A stretch of 64,000 bases of DNA. It comes from Streptomyces atratus (GTDB taxonomy: Bacteria; Actinomycetota; Actinomycetes; Streptomycetales; Streptomycetaceae). Below the pieces are notes generated by a model. It was not told where the DNA came from. It ran no database searches and was given only the letters and a program-made list of their open reading frames with translations. Where the stretch lies: NCBI RefSeq assembly GCF_900119365.1, contig NZ_FPJO01000006.1, positions 1-64,000 of the forward strand. Reading direction: 5' to 3'. Position numbers and translations under genes: made by a program. Shown piece by piece: positions 28,212-37,180 of this stretch. How positions within the stretch are numbered: position 1 is the stretch's first letter; every line of letters starts with the position of its first letter.

Positions 28212-29702
28212 TCAGGAGCCGACCGGCTTGTTGGGGAGGTCCTCGCCCTCGGCGAGCAGCCGCAGCGTGCTGATCGAGGGGGTGAAGGCGTAGAGCGCGC
28301 CCGTGGTGCGGACGAAGCGCTTCATGTCGATCGTGCCGAGGGTGCCGTCCGCGAGTTCGACCGAGGCCTTGCCTGCGAGGCCGGTGACCTTGTCGAAGCC
28401 GTTGGCGACCACCTGATCGGACCGGCTTTCCCCGGGGGTGAACGTGTCGTCGTTGGACCAGTGCCGCTGGACCAGTTCGAACTGCTCCTCCAGCGAGGTG
28501 CCGTAGCAGACGAACATCAGCCCGCGGTCCTTGCCGTCGTCCGGGCCGCCTTTGAACTCAGGGCCGTACGGAATGCCGCGGCGCATCAGGCGGTGGCTCC
28601 TCGGCTTTTTGTCGACGATTCCGGCGAAGACGCGCGGATGGGTGCGGCGGATGTGCGCGGCCCAGGGGGTGTGCCGGCCGATGGGGTCGTTCGCGTAGTC
28701 GAAGTCGTTCCGGTCCGAGCCGAGGCCGGTCACGGCGCTGCACGGCGGGGCGAGCGGTGTGCCGTCCTTGGCCCGGCCGACCAGACAGGCACCGAGCCGG
28801 TTGGCGTCCATGTTCCCGGTGAAGTTCTTGACGCCGTCCACCACGGCCTTGTTCCAGCCGGCGACATCCTGGCGAAGGCGGCGCACCACCTGGAGGGAGC
28901 CGTTCTTCATCCACGCCGGCGCCTTCCGGTCGCCCTGTTCGCTCTTGTGACCGAAGACGAACTCGCCGGGTTCGATCAGCTCGGTCCCGGCGTGGTTGTC
29001 GCGGAAGCCCTTGCGGCCGGCATCCTCGCGGTGGAAGTCCTTGACGCCGGGCTGGGAGATGCCGTCCTTGTAGCCGAAGTGCTCGTGCCCGTTCAGATCG
29101 CCCGTCAGGGTGCGTCCCTCGTCCACATGGACGCGCGTGATCTGGTGGGTCTGCTCGACCGTGTCGAGGTTCTTCAGCTTCTCCTTCAGCAGCGCCTCGG
29201 TGTCCGCGGCGACGATGAGGACGGCGTGCACAACCTTGTCGCCGGTCCCGGCCCCGAACAACCAGGTCCTCGGGTCGCTCTCGCCGGTGTCCCCGAGATC
29301 CTCGGCCCGTGCGGCCGCGCCCGCGCAGAACGACGTGAAGGTGCTGAGGTCCTTCTTGATCTGATCGGGCTTGTTGGCGATCATCATGAGGCCCTCGAAG
29401 GTGAGGGAGACCCCGCAGCGGACAGTGGTGATCGACGGGTCTCGGCCGAAGGCCCGGCGGGCCAGCGAGAACTGCTCGTTGAAGTCCTCCGTCTCGTTGG
29501 TTGTCGCGACGGTGTTGAGGATCGCGGAGAGCCAGCCGCGGCCCTTGGCGGCGTCCGGGAAGCGCAGGTAGCGGAAGTCCATGAAGTCCTTGTTGAACGC
29601 GGCCAGGATGTTGCCCTGGATGTCGGTGGACCCGCGCAGCTCCGGCTGGGGCAGCTGCTCGATGGACGGGACGGCCGTGGGACGGATGGGAGTCGTGGTC
29701 AC
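28212..29702 (-). CDS. DyP-type haem peroxidase
   Basis: 496 residues, longer than the 300-400 of secreted B-type enzymes and closer to the large DyP classes. It carries the family GXXDG motif in [12 protein letters not shown] (Asp near 213) and a candidate proximal His in [16 protein letters not shown]. No Tat signal is present. GTG 29702 is chosen for its GAGGAG; the frame extends to 29774. It is first in a three-gene operon with an H2O2-producing amino-acid oxidase, so it may use that peroxide to oxidise an operon product or to detoxify it. Its substrate cannot be told from sequence. Confidence 0.88.
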   Translation of the reverse strand: MTTTPIRPTAVPSIEQLPQPELRGSTDIQGNILAAFNKDFMDFRYLRFPDAAKGRGWLSAILNTVATTNETEDFNEQFSLARRAFGRDPSITTVRCGVSLTFEGLMMIANKPDQIKKDLSTFTSFCAGAAARAEDLGDTGESDPRTWLFGAGTGDKVVHAVLIVAADTEALLKEKLKNLDTVEQTHQITRVHVDEGRTLTGDLNGHEHFGYKDGISQPGVKDFHREDAGRKGFRDNHAGTELIEPGEFVFGHKSEQGDRKAPAWMKNGSLQVVRRLRQDVAGWNKAVVDGVKNFTGNMDANRLGACLVGRAKDGTPLAPPCSAVTGLGSDRNDFDYANDPIGRHTPWAAHIRRTHPRVFAGIVDKKPRSHRLMRRGIPYGPEFKGGPDDGKDRGLMFVCYGTSLEEQFELVQRHWSNDDTFTPGESRSDQVVANGFDKVTGLAGKASVELADGTLGTIDMKRFVRTTGALYAFTPSISTLRLLAEGEDLPNKPVGS

Positions 29703-29767
29703 GGTGAGGCTCCTCGCGTGGGGTGGAGGGCGGCGACGGATTCGTATGGGGATGACACAATCACCAT

Positions 29768-29786
29768 TAATCACAAAGAGTGATTA
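29768..29786. promoter_or_regulatory. Palindrome in the promoter of the peroxidase operon
   Basis: Perfect inverted repeat TAATCAC-AAAGA-GTGATTA, 66 bases before the peroxidase GTG, in an AT-rich island (29755-29810). GTGATTAG...CTACTCAC nearby forms a second, looser repeat. It is a likely regulator site; the protein is not identified in the window. Confidence 0.55.
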
Positions 29787-30238
29787 GTTAGCTACTCACA
29801 GTAGGTAAACCGTTGCCGTGAGCCCTGTCAAACGGAGGCCGGCCCCTCGACGGGTCACATGTCGTCGCCGGACGGAGCGTCCCCGCGCAGGCGGACGGGC
29901 GAGCGCGAAGGAGAGACCGCCGACCCGCGAGGACCACCAGCGCAGTGAGTGGCACCAGGCAGTCGTCGCACCAGGCGGCGTCCGGGGTATGCCCAGCAGA
30001 TGTCGACTATGGCCGCCAGGCCGTACGCCAAGGCGCCGAGGCCATACGTGCGCCGTCAACTCCCCCTGCGTTCAGACTCATCACTGCCGGGAGCCACCCA
30101 TGACTACGACCGGATGCCGGTTCCCGCCCGAAGCCGCTGAAGGCACAGGTGATGACGATGGTCCGAGCAGTGCGCATGGATGCCATGTCTTTTCGGCGTG
30201 GTGCGGGAGAATGAGCAGTTTCCGGCGGGATGGAGGCG
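29787..30238. other. No gene seen
   Basis: Between the peroxidase promoter and an SDR remnant. Open frames here lack ribosome sites and recognisable motifs. Confidence 0.4.
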
Positions 30239-30335
30239 TCAGGCCAGGCCGCCGTTGGCGAACAGAGTCTCACCGTTGATCCAGCGGGCGGGTCCGGCGA
30301 GAAAGGCGACGGTCTCCGCGATGTCGGTCCGGAAC
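30239..30335 (-). pseudogene. Short-chain dehydrogenase C-terminal remnant
   Basis: Reads TDIAETVAFLAGPARWINGE, then TLFANGGLA and stop, the classical end of SDR-family reductases. Nothing of the Rossmann fold or YxxxK site remains. Confidence 0.65.
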
Positions 30336-30490
30336 GCCGCGCGGCTCCCCTACTACTGGGACGAAGGCATGGCTCCAGCACCGACTCCGGTGAGTTCATC
30401 ACGTGCGTCGTCGAGGTGACGGGTCGCCGGAAGACCTGACGCCTTCCCGGCCCACCCGACGTGCCCCGGGCGGGGCACGCTGGGCGGGCG

Positions 30491-32305
30491 TCAGACCGAG
30501 GCGGAGGCCTTGGCCTGCAGCACCTCGGTGATGTTCTCCTCACGCCAGCGGCGCAGGAGGTCGTGGAAGGCGACGGCCCCGTGCGGGTACGCGAGGGGAC
30601 CGTTCGGGCGGCCGCGGCCCTCCCGGTTGTAGTAGCCGGGGGTGCACCCGGCGTGGAACCACTCGTGGTCGGGGGCGCCCTGGGCACAGATGCCGATCCA
30701 GGTGTCCTCGGCCTCGCGGGTGGGCTCCACGACGGCGCAGTGTTCCTCCGCGGCGCCGACCAGGGCGGCGGCGTGCACGGCCTGCTCGTCCAGGATGTGC
30801 GTGAAGTTCACGCTGCTGGCGTTCTGCATCGAGCCCATCTGGATCAGGTTCGGGAACCCGTTGCTGGTGAAGCCGTGCAAGGTGCGCGGGCCGTGCTGCG
30901 CCCGCGCGTCGAGGAGCCGGACCCCGTCGCGGCCGATCACGGGCAGCCCTCCGGAGGTGATGCCGGAGACACCGACGGAGAACCCGGTGGCGAACACCAG
31001 GCAGTCGAGCTCGTACTCCACGCCGCCCGCGACGACGCCGCGCGCGGTCATGCGCTCGATGCCGTGGCTGTCGGCGGTGTCCACGAGCGTGACGTCGTCC
31101 CGGTTGAACGTGGGCAGGTACCGGTCGGAGAACGTGGGGCGCTTGCACGCGTACCGGTACCAGGGCTGGAGGGCCGCGGCCGTGGCGGGATCGGTGACCT
31201 CGGCAGCCACGCGGTCCCGGATGGCGTTCATCGTGGTGTGGTCAGCGGCCTCGTAGGCGACCTCGAAGTCCGGCTCGCCGTCGCGGCGGAAGCTTGGCAG
31301 GAGCTTCTCAAGCAGGGCGGCCGACTCCGTCCAGCGGTCGGCGACCAGGTCCTGCTCGGCGTGCTCCCCGGAGACGATCCGCAGGAAGTTCTCCCGGCGC
31401 TCGGCCGCCCAGCCCCCACGGTCCGCCCCGGCCTCCTGCGGCGTCATGCGCCGCTGCCCGCGAACGTCCACGGAGGAAGGGGTGCGCTGGAAGACGTACA
31501 GGTGTCCGGCGCCCTCGGCCAGCATGGGGATGACCTGCACGCCGGTGGCGCCGGTGCCGATGACGCCGACCCGCTTGCCGGCCAGGCCCGTCATCCCACC
31601 TTCGGGGCTGCCACCGGTGTAGCCGTAGTCCCAGCGGGAGGTGTGGAACGTGTGGCCCCGGTACTCCTCGATGCCGGGGATGCCGGGCAGCTTGGGCTCG
31701 GTGAGGGTGCCGGTGGCGGTGATGACGTAGGTGGCGCGGAACTCGTCGCCGCGGTCGGTGGCGACCACCCACTGCTGCGCTGCCTCGTCCCAGGCAAGGG
31801 AGGTGACGGCGGTGGAGAAGAGAGCGTCTTCGTACAGGCCGAACTGCTCTGCGATACGCACCGCATGCCTGCGGATCTCCTCGCCCGGGGCGTACTTCCA
31901 CTCGGGTACGTAGCCGGTCTCGTCGAGCATCGGCAGGTAAACGTGCGACTCGATGTCGCAGTGGATGCCCGGGTAGCGGTTCCAGTACCAGGTGCCGCCG
32001 AAGTCGCCGCCCTTCTCGACGACCCGCACCCTTGCCACACCCTGTCGGCGCAGGCGCGCGCCCGCCAGGATCCCGCCGAACCCGCCGCCGACGACCGCGA
32101 CGTCCACGGTGTCGTGCAGCGGTTCGCGCTCCGGCACCGCGCCGATGTACGGGTCGGCGGCGAAGTAGCCGAACTCCGCGGATGTCGGCCGGTATTGGCC
32201 CGGCCCCTCGGGGCGCACGCGGCGCTCCCGCTCGATGCGGTAGCGCTCGCGCAGGTCGGCGGTCCGTTGCGGGGTGGGCGGGGTGTCGCACTGCGGCAGG
32301 GTCAT
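30491..32305 (-). CDS. Baeyer-Villiger monooxygenase (FAD/NADPH, type I)
   Basis: 604 residues. It inserts oxygen next to a carbonyl, turning ketones into esters or cyclic ketones into lactones. It has an FAD Rossmann site VAVVGGGFGGILAG (about 70), GTWYWNRYPGIHCDIES typical of cyclohexanone-monooxygenase-like enzymes, a fingerprint EYRGHTFHTSRWDYG (Y for the first F, ending WD) and an NADPH site VGVIGTGATGVQ. An N-terminal extension of about 65 residues matches the longer phenylacetone/cyclododecanone-type enzymes. ATG 32305 has GAGGAA upstream. It is divergent from a lactonase-like gene with a perfect palindrome between, suggesting joint control by the TetR downstream of that gene. Confidence 0.88.
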   Translation of the reverse strand: MTLPQCDTPPTPQRTADLRERYRIERERRVRPEGPGQYRPTSAEFGYFAADPYIGAVPEREPLHDTVDVAVVGGGFGGILAGARLRRQGVARVRVVEKGGDFGGTWYWNRYPGIHCDIESHVYLPMLDETGYVPEWKYAPGEEIRRHAVRIAEQFGLYEDALFSTAVTSLAWDEAAQQWVVATDRGDEFRATYVITATGTLTEPKLPGIPGIEEYRGHTFHTSRWDYGYTGGSPEGGMTGLAGKRVGVIGTGATGVQVIPMLAEGAGHLYVFQRTPSSVDVRGQRRMTPQEAGADRGGWAAERRENFLRIVSGEHAEQDLVADRWTESAALLEKLLPSFRRDGEPDFEVAYEAADHTTMNAIRDRVAAEVTDPATAAALQPWYRYACKRPTFSDRYLPTFNRDDVTLVDTADSHGIERMTARGVVAGGVEYELDCLVFATGFSVGVSGITSGGLPVIGRDGVRLLDARAQHGPRTLHGFTSNGFPNLIQMGSMQNASSVNFTHILDEQAVHAAALVGAAEEHCAVVEPTREAEDTWIGICAQGAPDHEWFHAGCTPGYYNREGRGRPNGPLAYPHGAVAFHDLLRRWREENITEVLQAKASASV

Positions 32306-32406
32306 GGGGGGATTCCTCTCTCGGGGGGAGGTGCGCTGGCCGGCCGCGTGGGGTGGGGCAGTCTCCTCGCGGCATCCCGCGCGGTCACGGGTACCGTAAC
32401 CCAAGT

Positions 32407-32426
32407 ACCGGACAACACTGTCCGGT
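32407..32426. promoter_or_regulatory. Perfect palindrome between the monooxygenase and lactonase genes
   Basis: Arms ACCGGACA and TGTCCGGT around ACAC. The TGTCCG half-site also occurs in the palindrome before the neighbouring TetR gene (34299-34313). A probable operator for both divergent genes. Confidence 0.6.
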
Positions 32427-32484
32427 TGGGGCGGGCCCGGGCATACGCGGCCCTGCCCGAGCACCACGACACGAGAGGCCCGCG

Positions 32485-33633
32485 ATGTCGAACCCCACCC
32501 CCGCCTCACCGCTGCGCGACTGGCTGGCGGATCCTGCCGCAGGGCAGGTCCTGCGCGGTCTGCTGGCTTCGGAAGGACAGAGCGAACAGGCCCTCGCCCC
32601 CGTGACCACGTACCGCACACCCCGAGCCCTGGCAGGTCTGGCAGCCGTCGGACTCCTGGCACTGACCGGATGCGGCACGGAGGCCGGCGCCGACCCGGCC
32701 TCGAACTCCTCACCGTCCGGAGAGGGCAGAGGTATCCGGGCCACCCAGGTCGCGCACGTGACCGACGTGCACGAGGCCACTGGCATGACCCTGCTGGAGG
32801 GCCCGGTCCTGATGGAGAATGGCGACCTGTACGTCGTGGACGTCACCGCGCCCCCGGGCGAACCCAAGGTCATCTCTGTCGACGTAGCCACCGGTGAGCG
32901 CCAGGGCATCTACACCGACAAAACAGGTGCCTACACCTCCGCGCAGGTCAGCCCGTACGACGGGCGTCTGTACCTCACCGACTTCACCACCGGTTCCGTC
33001 GTCAGCGTCGAGCGGGACGGCTCGGACCCGCGCACGTTCTTCTCCGGCGAGGTCAACGGCTCTCGGATGACCCCGGACGACATCGCCTTCGACGACGAGG
33101 GCAACCTGTACGTGAGCGACTCGCACGGCACCGAGCCCGGCGACACCGAGGGGCGCATCGTGCGCATCGAACGCGACGGCACGGGAACGACCGTCCTGGC
33201 CGACGGGCTCGCCCACCCCAACGGGATCATGTTCGACCCCGAGGTGCGCGGCCTGTGGATCAGCGAGCTCACCGAGGACACCATCTCCTACCTGTCGCTC
33301 GACGCCGACAAGACCGCCGTGACCTCGCAGCACAGGGCCATCCATGTCGACGGCGGCCTGGCCCAGACCGATTCCATCGCCGTGGACGCTGCCGGCAACC
33401 TCTACCAGGCGCTGCACGGCCGGCCGGCCATGGCCGTCTACAGCAAGTACGGGGAGCGCCTCGCCACTGTCGAGGTCCCCGCCGAGGACGCCGGCGGTCT
33501 GCAGTCGGCGACAAACGTCGCCATCGCCCAGGGAGGCAAGGCGGCCTACATGACCGTCAGCGGCTCCGACGGCGGGTACGTCTACAGGTTCACCGCGCTC
33601 GCTGAGGGCATCCGCCAGTCCAACGGCGGCTGA
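32485..33633 (+). CDS. SMP-30/gluconolactonase-like beta-propeller lipoprotein
   Basis: 382 residues. A lipobox LALTGCG (Cys near 64) predicts a lipid-anchored extracytoplasmic protein. It is preceded by about 48 unusual residues (SPLRDWLADPAAGQVLRGLL...), longer than a normal signal peptide n-region. The rest is a six-bladed propeller: MTLLEGPVLMENGDLYVVDV, MTPDDIAFDDEGNLYVSDSH, LAHPNGIMFDPEVRGLWISE and TDSIAVDAAGNLYQAL. The Glu, Asn and Asp of the metal site in SMP-30-type lactonases have plausible equivalents in EGP, PNG and DSI. It may hydrolyse the lactone made by the divergent monooxygenase, although it sits outside the membrane. It ends three bases from the convergent TetR gene. Confidence 0.75.
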   Translation: MSNPTPASPLRDWLADPAAGQVLRGLLASEGQSEQALAPVTTYRTPRALAGLAAVGLLALTGCGTEAGADPASNSSPSGEGRGIRATQVAHVTDVHEATGMTLLEGPVLMENGDLYVVDVTAPPGEPKVISVDVATGERQGIYTDKTGAYTSAQVSPYDGRLYLTDFTTGSVVSVERDGSDPRTFFSGEVNGSRMTPDDIAFDDEGNLYVSDSHGTEPGDTEGRIVRIERDGTGTTVLADGLAHPNGIMFDPEVRGLWISELTEDTISYLSLDADKTAVTSQHRAIHVDGGLAQTDSIAVDAAGNLYQALHGRPAMAVYSKYGERLATVEVPAEDAGGLQSATNVAIAQGGKAAYMTVSGSDGGYVYRFTALAEGIRQSNGG

Positions 33634-33636
33634 CCG

Positions 33637-34266
33637 TTACTCGTCGACGGCCGCCTCGAAGGGCTGCAACGGTCCCACCTCGACGCCGAGCAGCCGCCAG
33701 GCCCGCAGGGCCAAGCGCTCTCGTTCCGCCGGGGTGGGGCCGCCGATGGCTCCAGAGACCATGGCCACGGCGAGCATGACGTCGTCGGCCGACAAGCGAT
33801 GGTCGACGGGCAGGCACCCGCTCAGGGCGGTGCGAACGCGCTCGGACAGGGTGCGGGCCTGCTCGCCGCGAACCCGCAGGAGGTCGACGAACGCCGTCGA
33901 GCGGCTCAGGTGCCAGGTGATCACACCCAGGACGCTCGCCAGGCTCCCGCCGGGCTCGGCTGCGGCCCGCTCGATCTGCCGGACGTTCTCGTCGAGAACG
34001 GCGGAGGCCAGCGCGAGCCGGTCGGCGAAGTGCCGGTACAGGCTGCCCTGTCCCACCCCGGCACGGCGGGCGACAGCGGACAGAGGTGCGTTCAGACCCT
34101 GTTCGGCGAAGACCTCGCGGGCGGCGGCGATGAGGGCGGTCCGGTTGCGGGCCGCGACCCGGCGCCCCTGGTTGGCCGGACGGCCCTGGTCGGGCGGCCC
34201 TCCTTGCACGGCGGCCGGGCCCCGGGCGGCAGGTCGCGGGTCCTGGGACTCGGTGGCTTTCGTCAC
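33637..34266 (-). CDS. TetR-family regulator, probably of the monooxygenase/lactonase pair
   Basis: 209 residues. After a 35-residue Gly/Pro-rich lead comes the HTH domain: TALIAAAREVFAEQGLNAPL and AVARRAGVGQGSLYRHFADR (about 42-85). The ligand domain contains VITWHLSRSTAFVDLLRVRG. GTG 34266 is the frame start, but the ribosome site is weak and the extended N-terminus may be mis-called. The palindrome at 34299-34313 sits 33 bases upstream and shares the TGTCCG half-site with that at 32407-32426. This supports auto-control and control of the divergent pair. Confidence 0.82.
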   Translation of the reverse strand: MTKATESQDPRPAARGPAAVQGGPPDQGRPANQGRRVAARNRTALIAAAREVFAEQGLNAPLSAVARRAGVGQGSLYRHFADRLALASAVLDENVRQIERAAAEPGGSLASVLGVITWHLSRSTAFVDLLRVRGEQARTLSERVRTALSGCLPVDHRLSADDVMLAVAMVSGAIGGPTPAERERLALRAWRLLGVEVGPLQPFEAAVDE

Positions 34267-34298
34267 CTGGGAAGCGTAGTACGACCGCGGGGCACGAC

Positions 34299-34313
34299 CT
34301 GTCCGGCGGACAG
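34299..34313. promoter_or_regulatory. Palindrome before the TetR gene
   Basis: CTGTCC-GGC-GGACAG, with the same TGTCCG/CGGACA elements as the site at 32407-32426 but in the opposite order around the centre. Confidence 0.45.
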
Positions 34314-34318
34314 TGACA

Positions 34319-34405
34319 GCGCATCGCCGTTGCTCGCGCCTTCCACCGCGACGCCCCCGTCCTCGTCATGGACGAACCGACCGCCGCGCTCGACGCCCGC
34401 GCCAA
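34319..34405 (+). pseudogene. ABC-transporter ATPase fragment
   Basis: Reads [20 protein letters not shown] then TAALDARA, the segment between signature motif and D-loop with Walker B (VLVMDEP). No Walker A or remainder is present. Confidence 0.65.
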
Positions 34406-34705
34406 GCACGTGCCGTCGCGGACCTCGACGGTCCTCCGCCAACGCCCCCTGCCGACCAACTCGCACTGGACCTGAACCTCCACGAGCAGGAGCGCCGCAC
34501 CGTTGCCTGGCGCGGCCTCCAGCTTGGCCGTAGGGCTGCTGAGGAGCACTTCCTTGTCGCGCGCACCGCAGGAGCGACGGGGCTGTCTGCAACCGCGCGT
34601 GCAGCACTGGCGGCAGGCATCGCCGTACTGGGCACACTCCCGCGCCCAACCGATGATCTCCGCGGGCTAGCCGATGCGGTGACAGAGGAGTCGGAGGGCC
34701 GGTAG
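34406..34705 (+). other. Open frame of unknown status
   Basis: The frame after the ABC stub ([40 protein letters not shown], stop at 34705) has protein-like composition but no start with a ribosome site. It may be the tail of another broken gene. Confidence 0.3.
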
Positions 34706-34830
34706 GAACGGCGCAGAAAACTGGCGTTGCTGTCAGGTTCGGCGGGCGGTGATCCGGGCTGCAGAGTGTGCGCTACATCCCTTGAGTTCCCCTGAGCTCC
34801 GCTGAGGGGGCGCGCCACCGGGCCACTGCG

Positions 34831-36243
34831 TCATGGTTCATCAGATCCTGTACGCGCCCGGTGGTACACCGTTGGCGGTTGAAGACCAAGGCGGACACTC
34901 TCGGCTCGGCCGGCCCTCCCTCGCCCGTGCCACCACGACACCCCCGTCCACACGGTTGCCCCCACCACGGCGACGGCCAGGAGCTGCAGGGCGAGCCAGG
35001 GCAGTGTGCGCCCCAGGAGGACAGGACCGGTGACACCCGCGGCGGTCAGCGCGAGGAAGAGCAGATAGATGGGCATCCCCACGATCACCGCGAGGCCGGT
35101 CCCGGAAAGCCACCGTGCGGCACGCAGAGACGGAACCCGACCGCGCCCTTTGCCGACGCGGCGAACGAGCGCGCACAGCGGATACCCGACGAAACCGATC
35201 GCGAGGACACACAGGGCCGCCAGCTGGACCTGGCCGGCGTCGTACCAGACCGGCGACGGCAGGGCCCGGGTCTGCCGCTGCTGGTGCGGTGCCGGGTCGA
35301 TGCTCCGGGGCGGCAGTCCGCGGCTCAGCCGCTCGATCCATGCCGTTTCGAAGTCGGCGTAGTCGGACGGCAGTCGGGAGATTCGGTCGAAACCGTGGTC
35401 GCGGGTCGCGTTGAGGTTGTGCCGCACGTCCGGCACGAAGCGAATGGTGTAATGCCTGTTGCCACCCCGGTACAGTGCGCGGGCGATGATCCGAGAACTC
35501 TCCTGCGGAGCGGCCTCGCGGTCGAGGGTGCCCCATTCGGCCAACACCGGCTGGCGGACGTGCTGCCACGTCGGCACCGGGTCGTAGTCGGCCTCCGGGA
35601 ACAGGCCCGCGCCGACGAGCTGCCGGGTGAAGGAACCCTGCATGGTGTGCGGAAGCGAGCCGGAGACACCCGCATGAGCCAGGTACTCACCGTAGGCCCA
35701 TGCCTGCTGCCGGGCAGGTTCCATGCCGACCGCCCCCGCGGTGATCACGAACGACACGTCCGCCGACCGGTTCGCCGCCAAAGACACCGCCCACGCGCCC
35801 TCGGACAGTCCCCACATCCCAGTCCCGGCCCGGTCGACGCCGGGCCGGTCACGCAGCAAGCGAAGCGCAGCGAGCGCGTCATCGGCGAGCAGGGAGTAGT
35901 CGCGGTGCAGAGTGGAGTACCCGGTGGTGCGTTTGTCATAGATCAGGGCCACGATGCCATGCCGGGCGTACGACTCGGCCGCGGCCCGCAACTCCGACCG
36001 GCCACCGGGACCCGCACCCGGCACCATCACCAGCGCGGGCCGATCCCCGCCAACTGCCGTGGGGCTCAACACCGTCCCGTACAGGCGCACACCGTCCGCG
36101 CCTGTGAACGACACCTCAGTCGACGCGGGTCGGTCGTCTGTCGGGGTAGCCGCAGCCGTCGGTGACAGCAACATCAGGGCGACGCAGGATGCCGACAGCA
36201 GCAACAGCAGTCTGCGAGGGCAGAGCCCACGTGCGAGTCTCAT
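34831..36243 (-). CDS. Membrane-anchored alpha/beta hydrolase
   Basis: 470 residues. Signal peptide (LLLLLSASCVALMLLSPTAA, cleavage near ATA), then an alpha/beta-hydrolase: oxyanion region MVPGAGPGGR, strand-helix YARHGIVALIYDKRTTGYS, nucleophile elbow MWGLSEGAW, and WGTLDREAAPQES plus FVPDVRHNL carrying likely acid and His. Four C-terminal hydrophobic segments (about 345-445) make it membrane-tethered with the catalytic domain outside. The nearest known group is the dienelactone-hydrolase/prolyl-oligopeptidase-like hydrolases with membrane tails; the substrate is unknown. ATG 36243 has GGGGA upstream. It appears monocistronic. Confidence 0.82.
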   Translation of the reverse strand: MRLARGLCPRRLLLLLSASCVALMLLSPTAAATPTDDRPASTEVSFTGADGVRLYGTVLSPTAVGGDRPALVMVPGAGPGGRSELRAAAESYARHGIVALIYDKRTTGYSTLHRDYSLLADDALAALRLLRDRPGVDRAGTGMWGLSEGAWAVSLAANRSADVSFVITAGAVGMEPARQQAWAYGEYLAHAGVSGSLPHTMQGSFTRQLVGAGLFPEADYDPVPTWQHVRQPVLAEWGTLDREAAPQESSRIIARALYRGGNRHYTIRFVPDVRHNLNATRDHGFDRISRLPSDYADFETAWIERLSRGLPPRSIDPAPHQQRQTRALPSPVWYDAGQVQLAALCVLAIGFVGYPLCALVRRVGKGRGRVPSLRAARWLSGTGLAVIVGMPIYLLFLALTAAGVTGPVLLGRTLPWLALQLLAVAVVGATVWTGVSWWHGRGRAGRAESVRLGLQPPTVYHRARTGSDEP

Positions 36244-36450
36244 GTCGATCCCCCAGGTTTCCGGCCGGCCAGCAGCCGCGACGTGCGAGTCCTTGGAGAT
36301 CCAGATCCTTGTTGCCACCACGCCGGGCGTCGAGGTGGGTGGGCCCCCTCCAGAGGTGGGGATAACCCCCAAATCTGCGCTGTGCTCGTGTCAGCGTGGG
36401 CTTACGGGCCGACTGCCAAGCCCCACAACAGATTTCATTTGGACGTCATC

Positions 36451-36648
36451 TCATTTGGCGAGTCTGCGGTAGCAGATGAGGGTGATCTCGTGAGCCAGGG
36501 CGTCGTCGGCGGCCCGGCGGGCGGCGCGGGCCTGCTCGCTGGCCAACCAGGCGTAGAAAGAGGACCGGGCCACCTTCAGCTGCCGACACAACAGAGCGAC
36601 TCCGCGGGTGGTCTTCCCCGCCTCGATGAACGCGTACACCTCGCTCAT
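36451..36648 (-). pseudogene. IS3-family OrfB, truncated
   Basis: ATG 36648 overlaps the OrfA stop. The reading MSEVYAFIEAGKTTRGVALL, CRQLKVARSSFYAWLASEQ and ALAHEITLICYRRLAK stops after 65 residues, before the rve catalytic domain. The element is therefore dead or dependent on another copy. Confidence 0.78.
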
Positions 36649-36950
36649 CGATCGCTCTCCTTCACGAAGAAGACCGCCGCATTTCGCAGCACCTCGATCG
36701 TCTCGGCCCGCTCACGGTTCTGCCGCCGCAGCCGCCGCAGCTCTTCCCGCTCCGCGCTCGTCAGCTCGCCCGGCGCCCCCTGCCCGCGGTCGATCGTGTC
36801 CTGCTTGACCCAGTTCCGCACTCCCTCGGCGCTGACCCCGATCTCCCGGGCCACCTCGGTGACGGTCTTGCCGGAGGACCGGACCAGCGCGACCGCGTCG
36901 CGCTTGAACTCCTCCGTATACCGCCTACTGCGGTTGCTCTTGCTTACCAC
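36645..36950 (-). CDS. IS3-family transposase OrfA
   Basis: 101 residues, complete. It reads SRRYTEEFKRDAVALVRSSG, an HTH at KTVTEVAREIGVSAEGVRNW and a leucine-zipper region ending ERAETIEVLRNAAVFFVKES. The stop/start overlap with truncated OrfB is the normal IS3 layout. This is the intact half of a truncated element; the copy at 2-396 is a different subtype. Confidence 0.85.
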   Translation of the reverse strand: MVSKSNRSRRYTEEFKRDAVALVRSSGKTVTEVAREIGVSAEGVRNWVKQDTIDRGQGAPGELTSAEREELRRLRRQNRERAETIEVLRNAAVFFVKESDR

Positions 36951-36994
36951 CTGGCACTACTTCCTCTGGAACCTCACGTCCCAGCCTCCAGGTG

Positions 36995-37143
36995 TCCAAC
37001 ATCAAGGAGAAGCTTCAGCTGCTCGACGTCCCCGCCGTCCGCACACTCGCCACCGCCACCGCCCTCAACACACCGCAGGACACTCACGTCCAGACCGCCT
37101 ACGAACGGATCCACGCCGCGTGGACCACAGCCGGGATCCACTG
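36995..37143 (+). pseudogene. C-terminal fragment of an unrecognised gene
   Basis: Reads NIKEKLQLLDVPAVRTLATA, then TALNTPQDTHVQTAYERIHA and AWTTAGIH to TGA 37143. It looks like protein, has no start, and abuts the IS3 remnant, which probably displaced its 5' end. Confidence 0.4.
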
Positions 37144-37180
37144 ACCGCCCTTGCCTCGCCCGGCCACCAGCAGATGCCGG

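Noticed and set aside
26168..28273. 701-residue open frame antisense to the flavoenzyme
   Set aside because: A shadow of the high-GC gene; low-complexity Val/Asp/Arg/His composition and no ribosome site.
28092..29783. 563-residue open frame antisense to the DyP peroxidase gene
   Set aside because: Shadow composition; the minus strand holds the GXXDG motif and haem His.
29817..29826. GTGAGCCCTG matching half of the galactosidase operator
   Set aside because: Only one half-site is present and no inverted partner follows, so it is probably chance.
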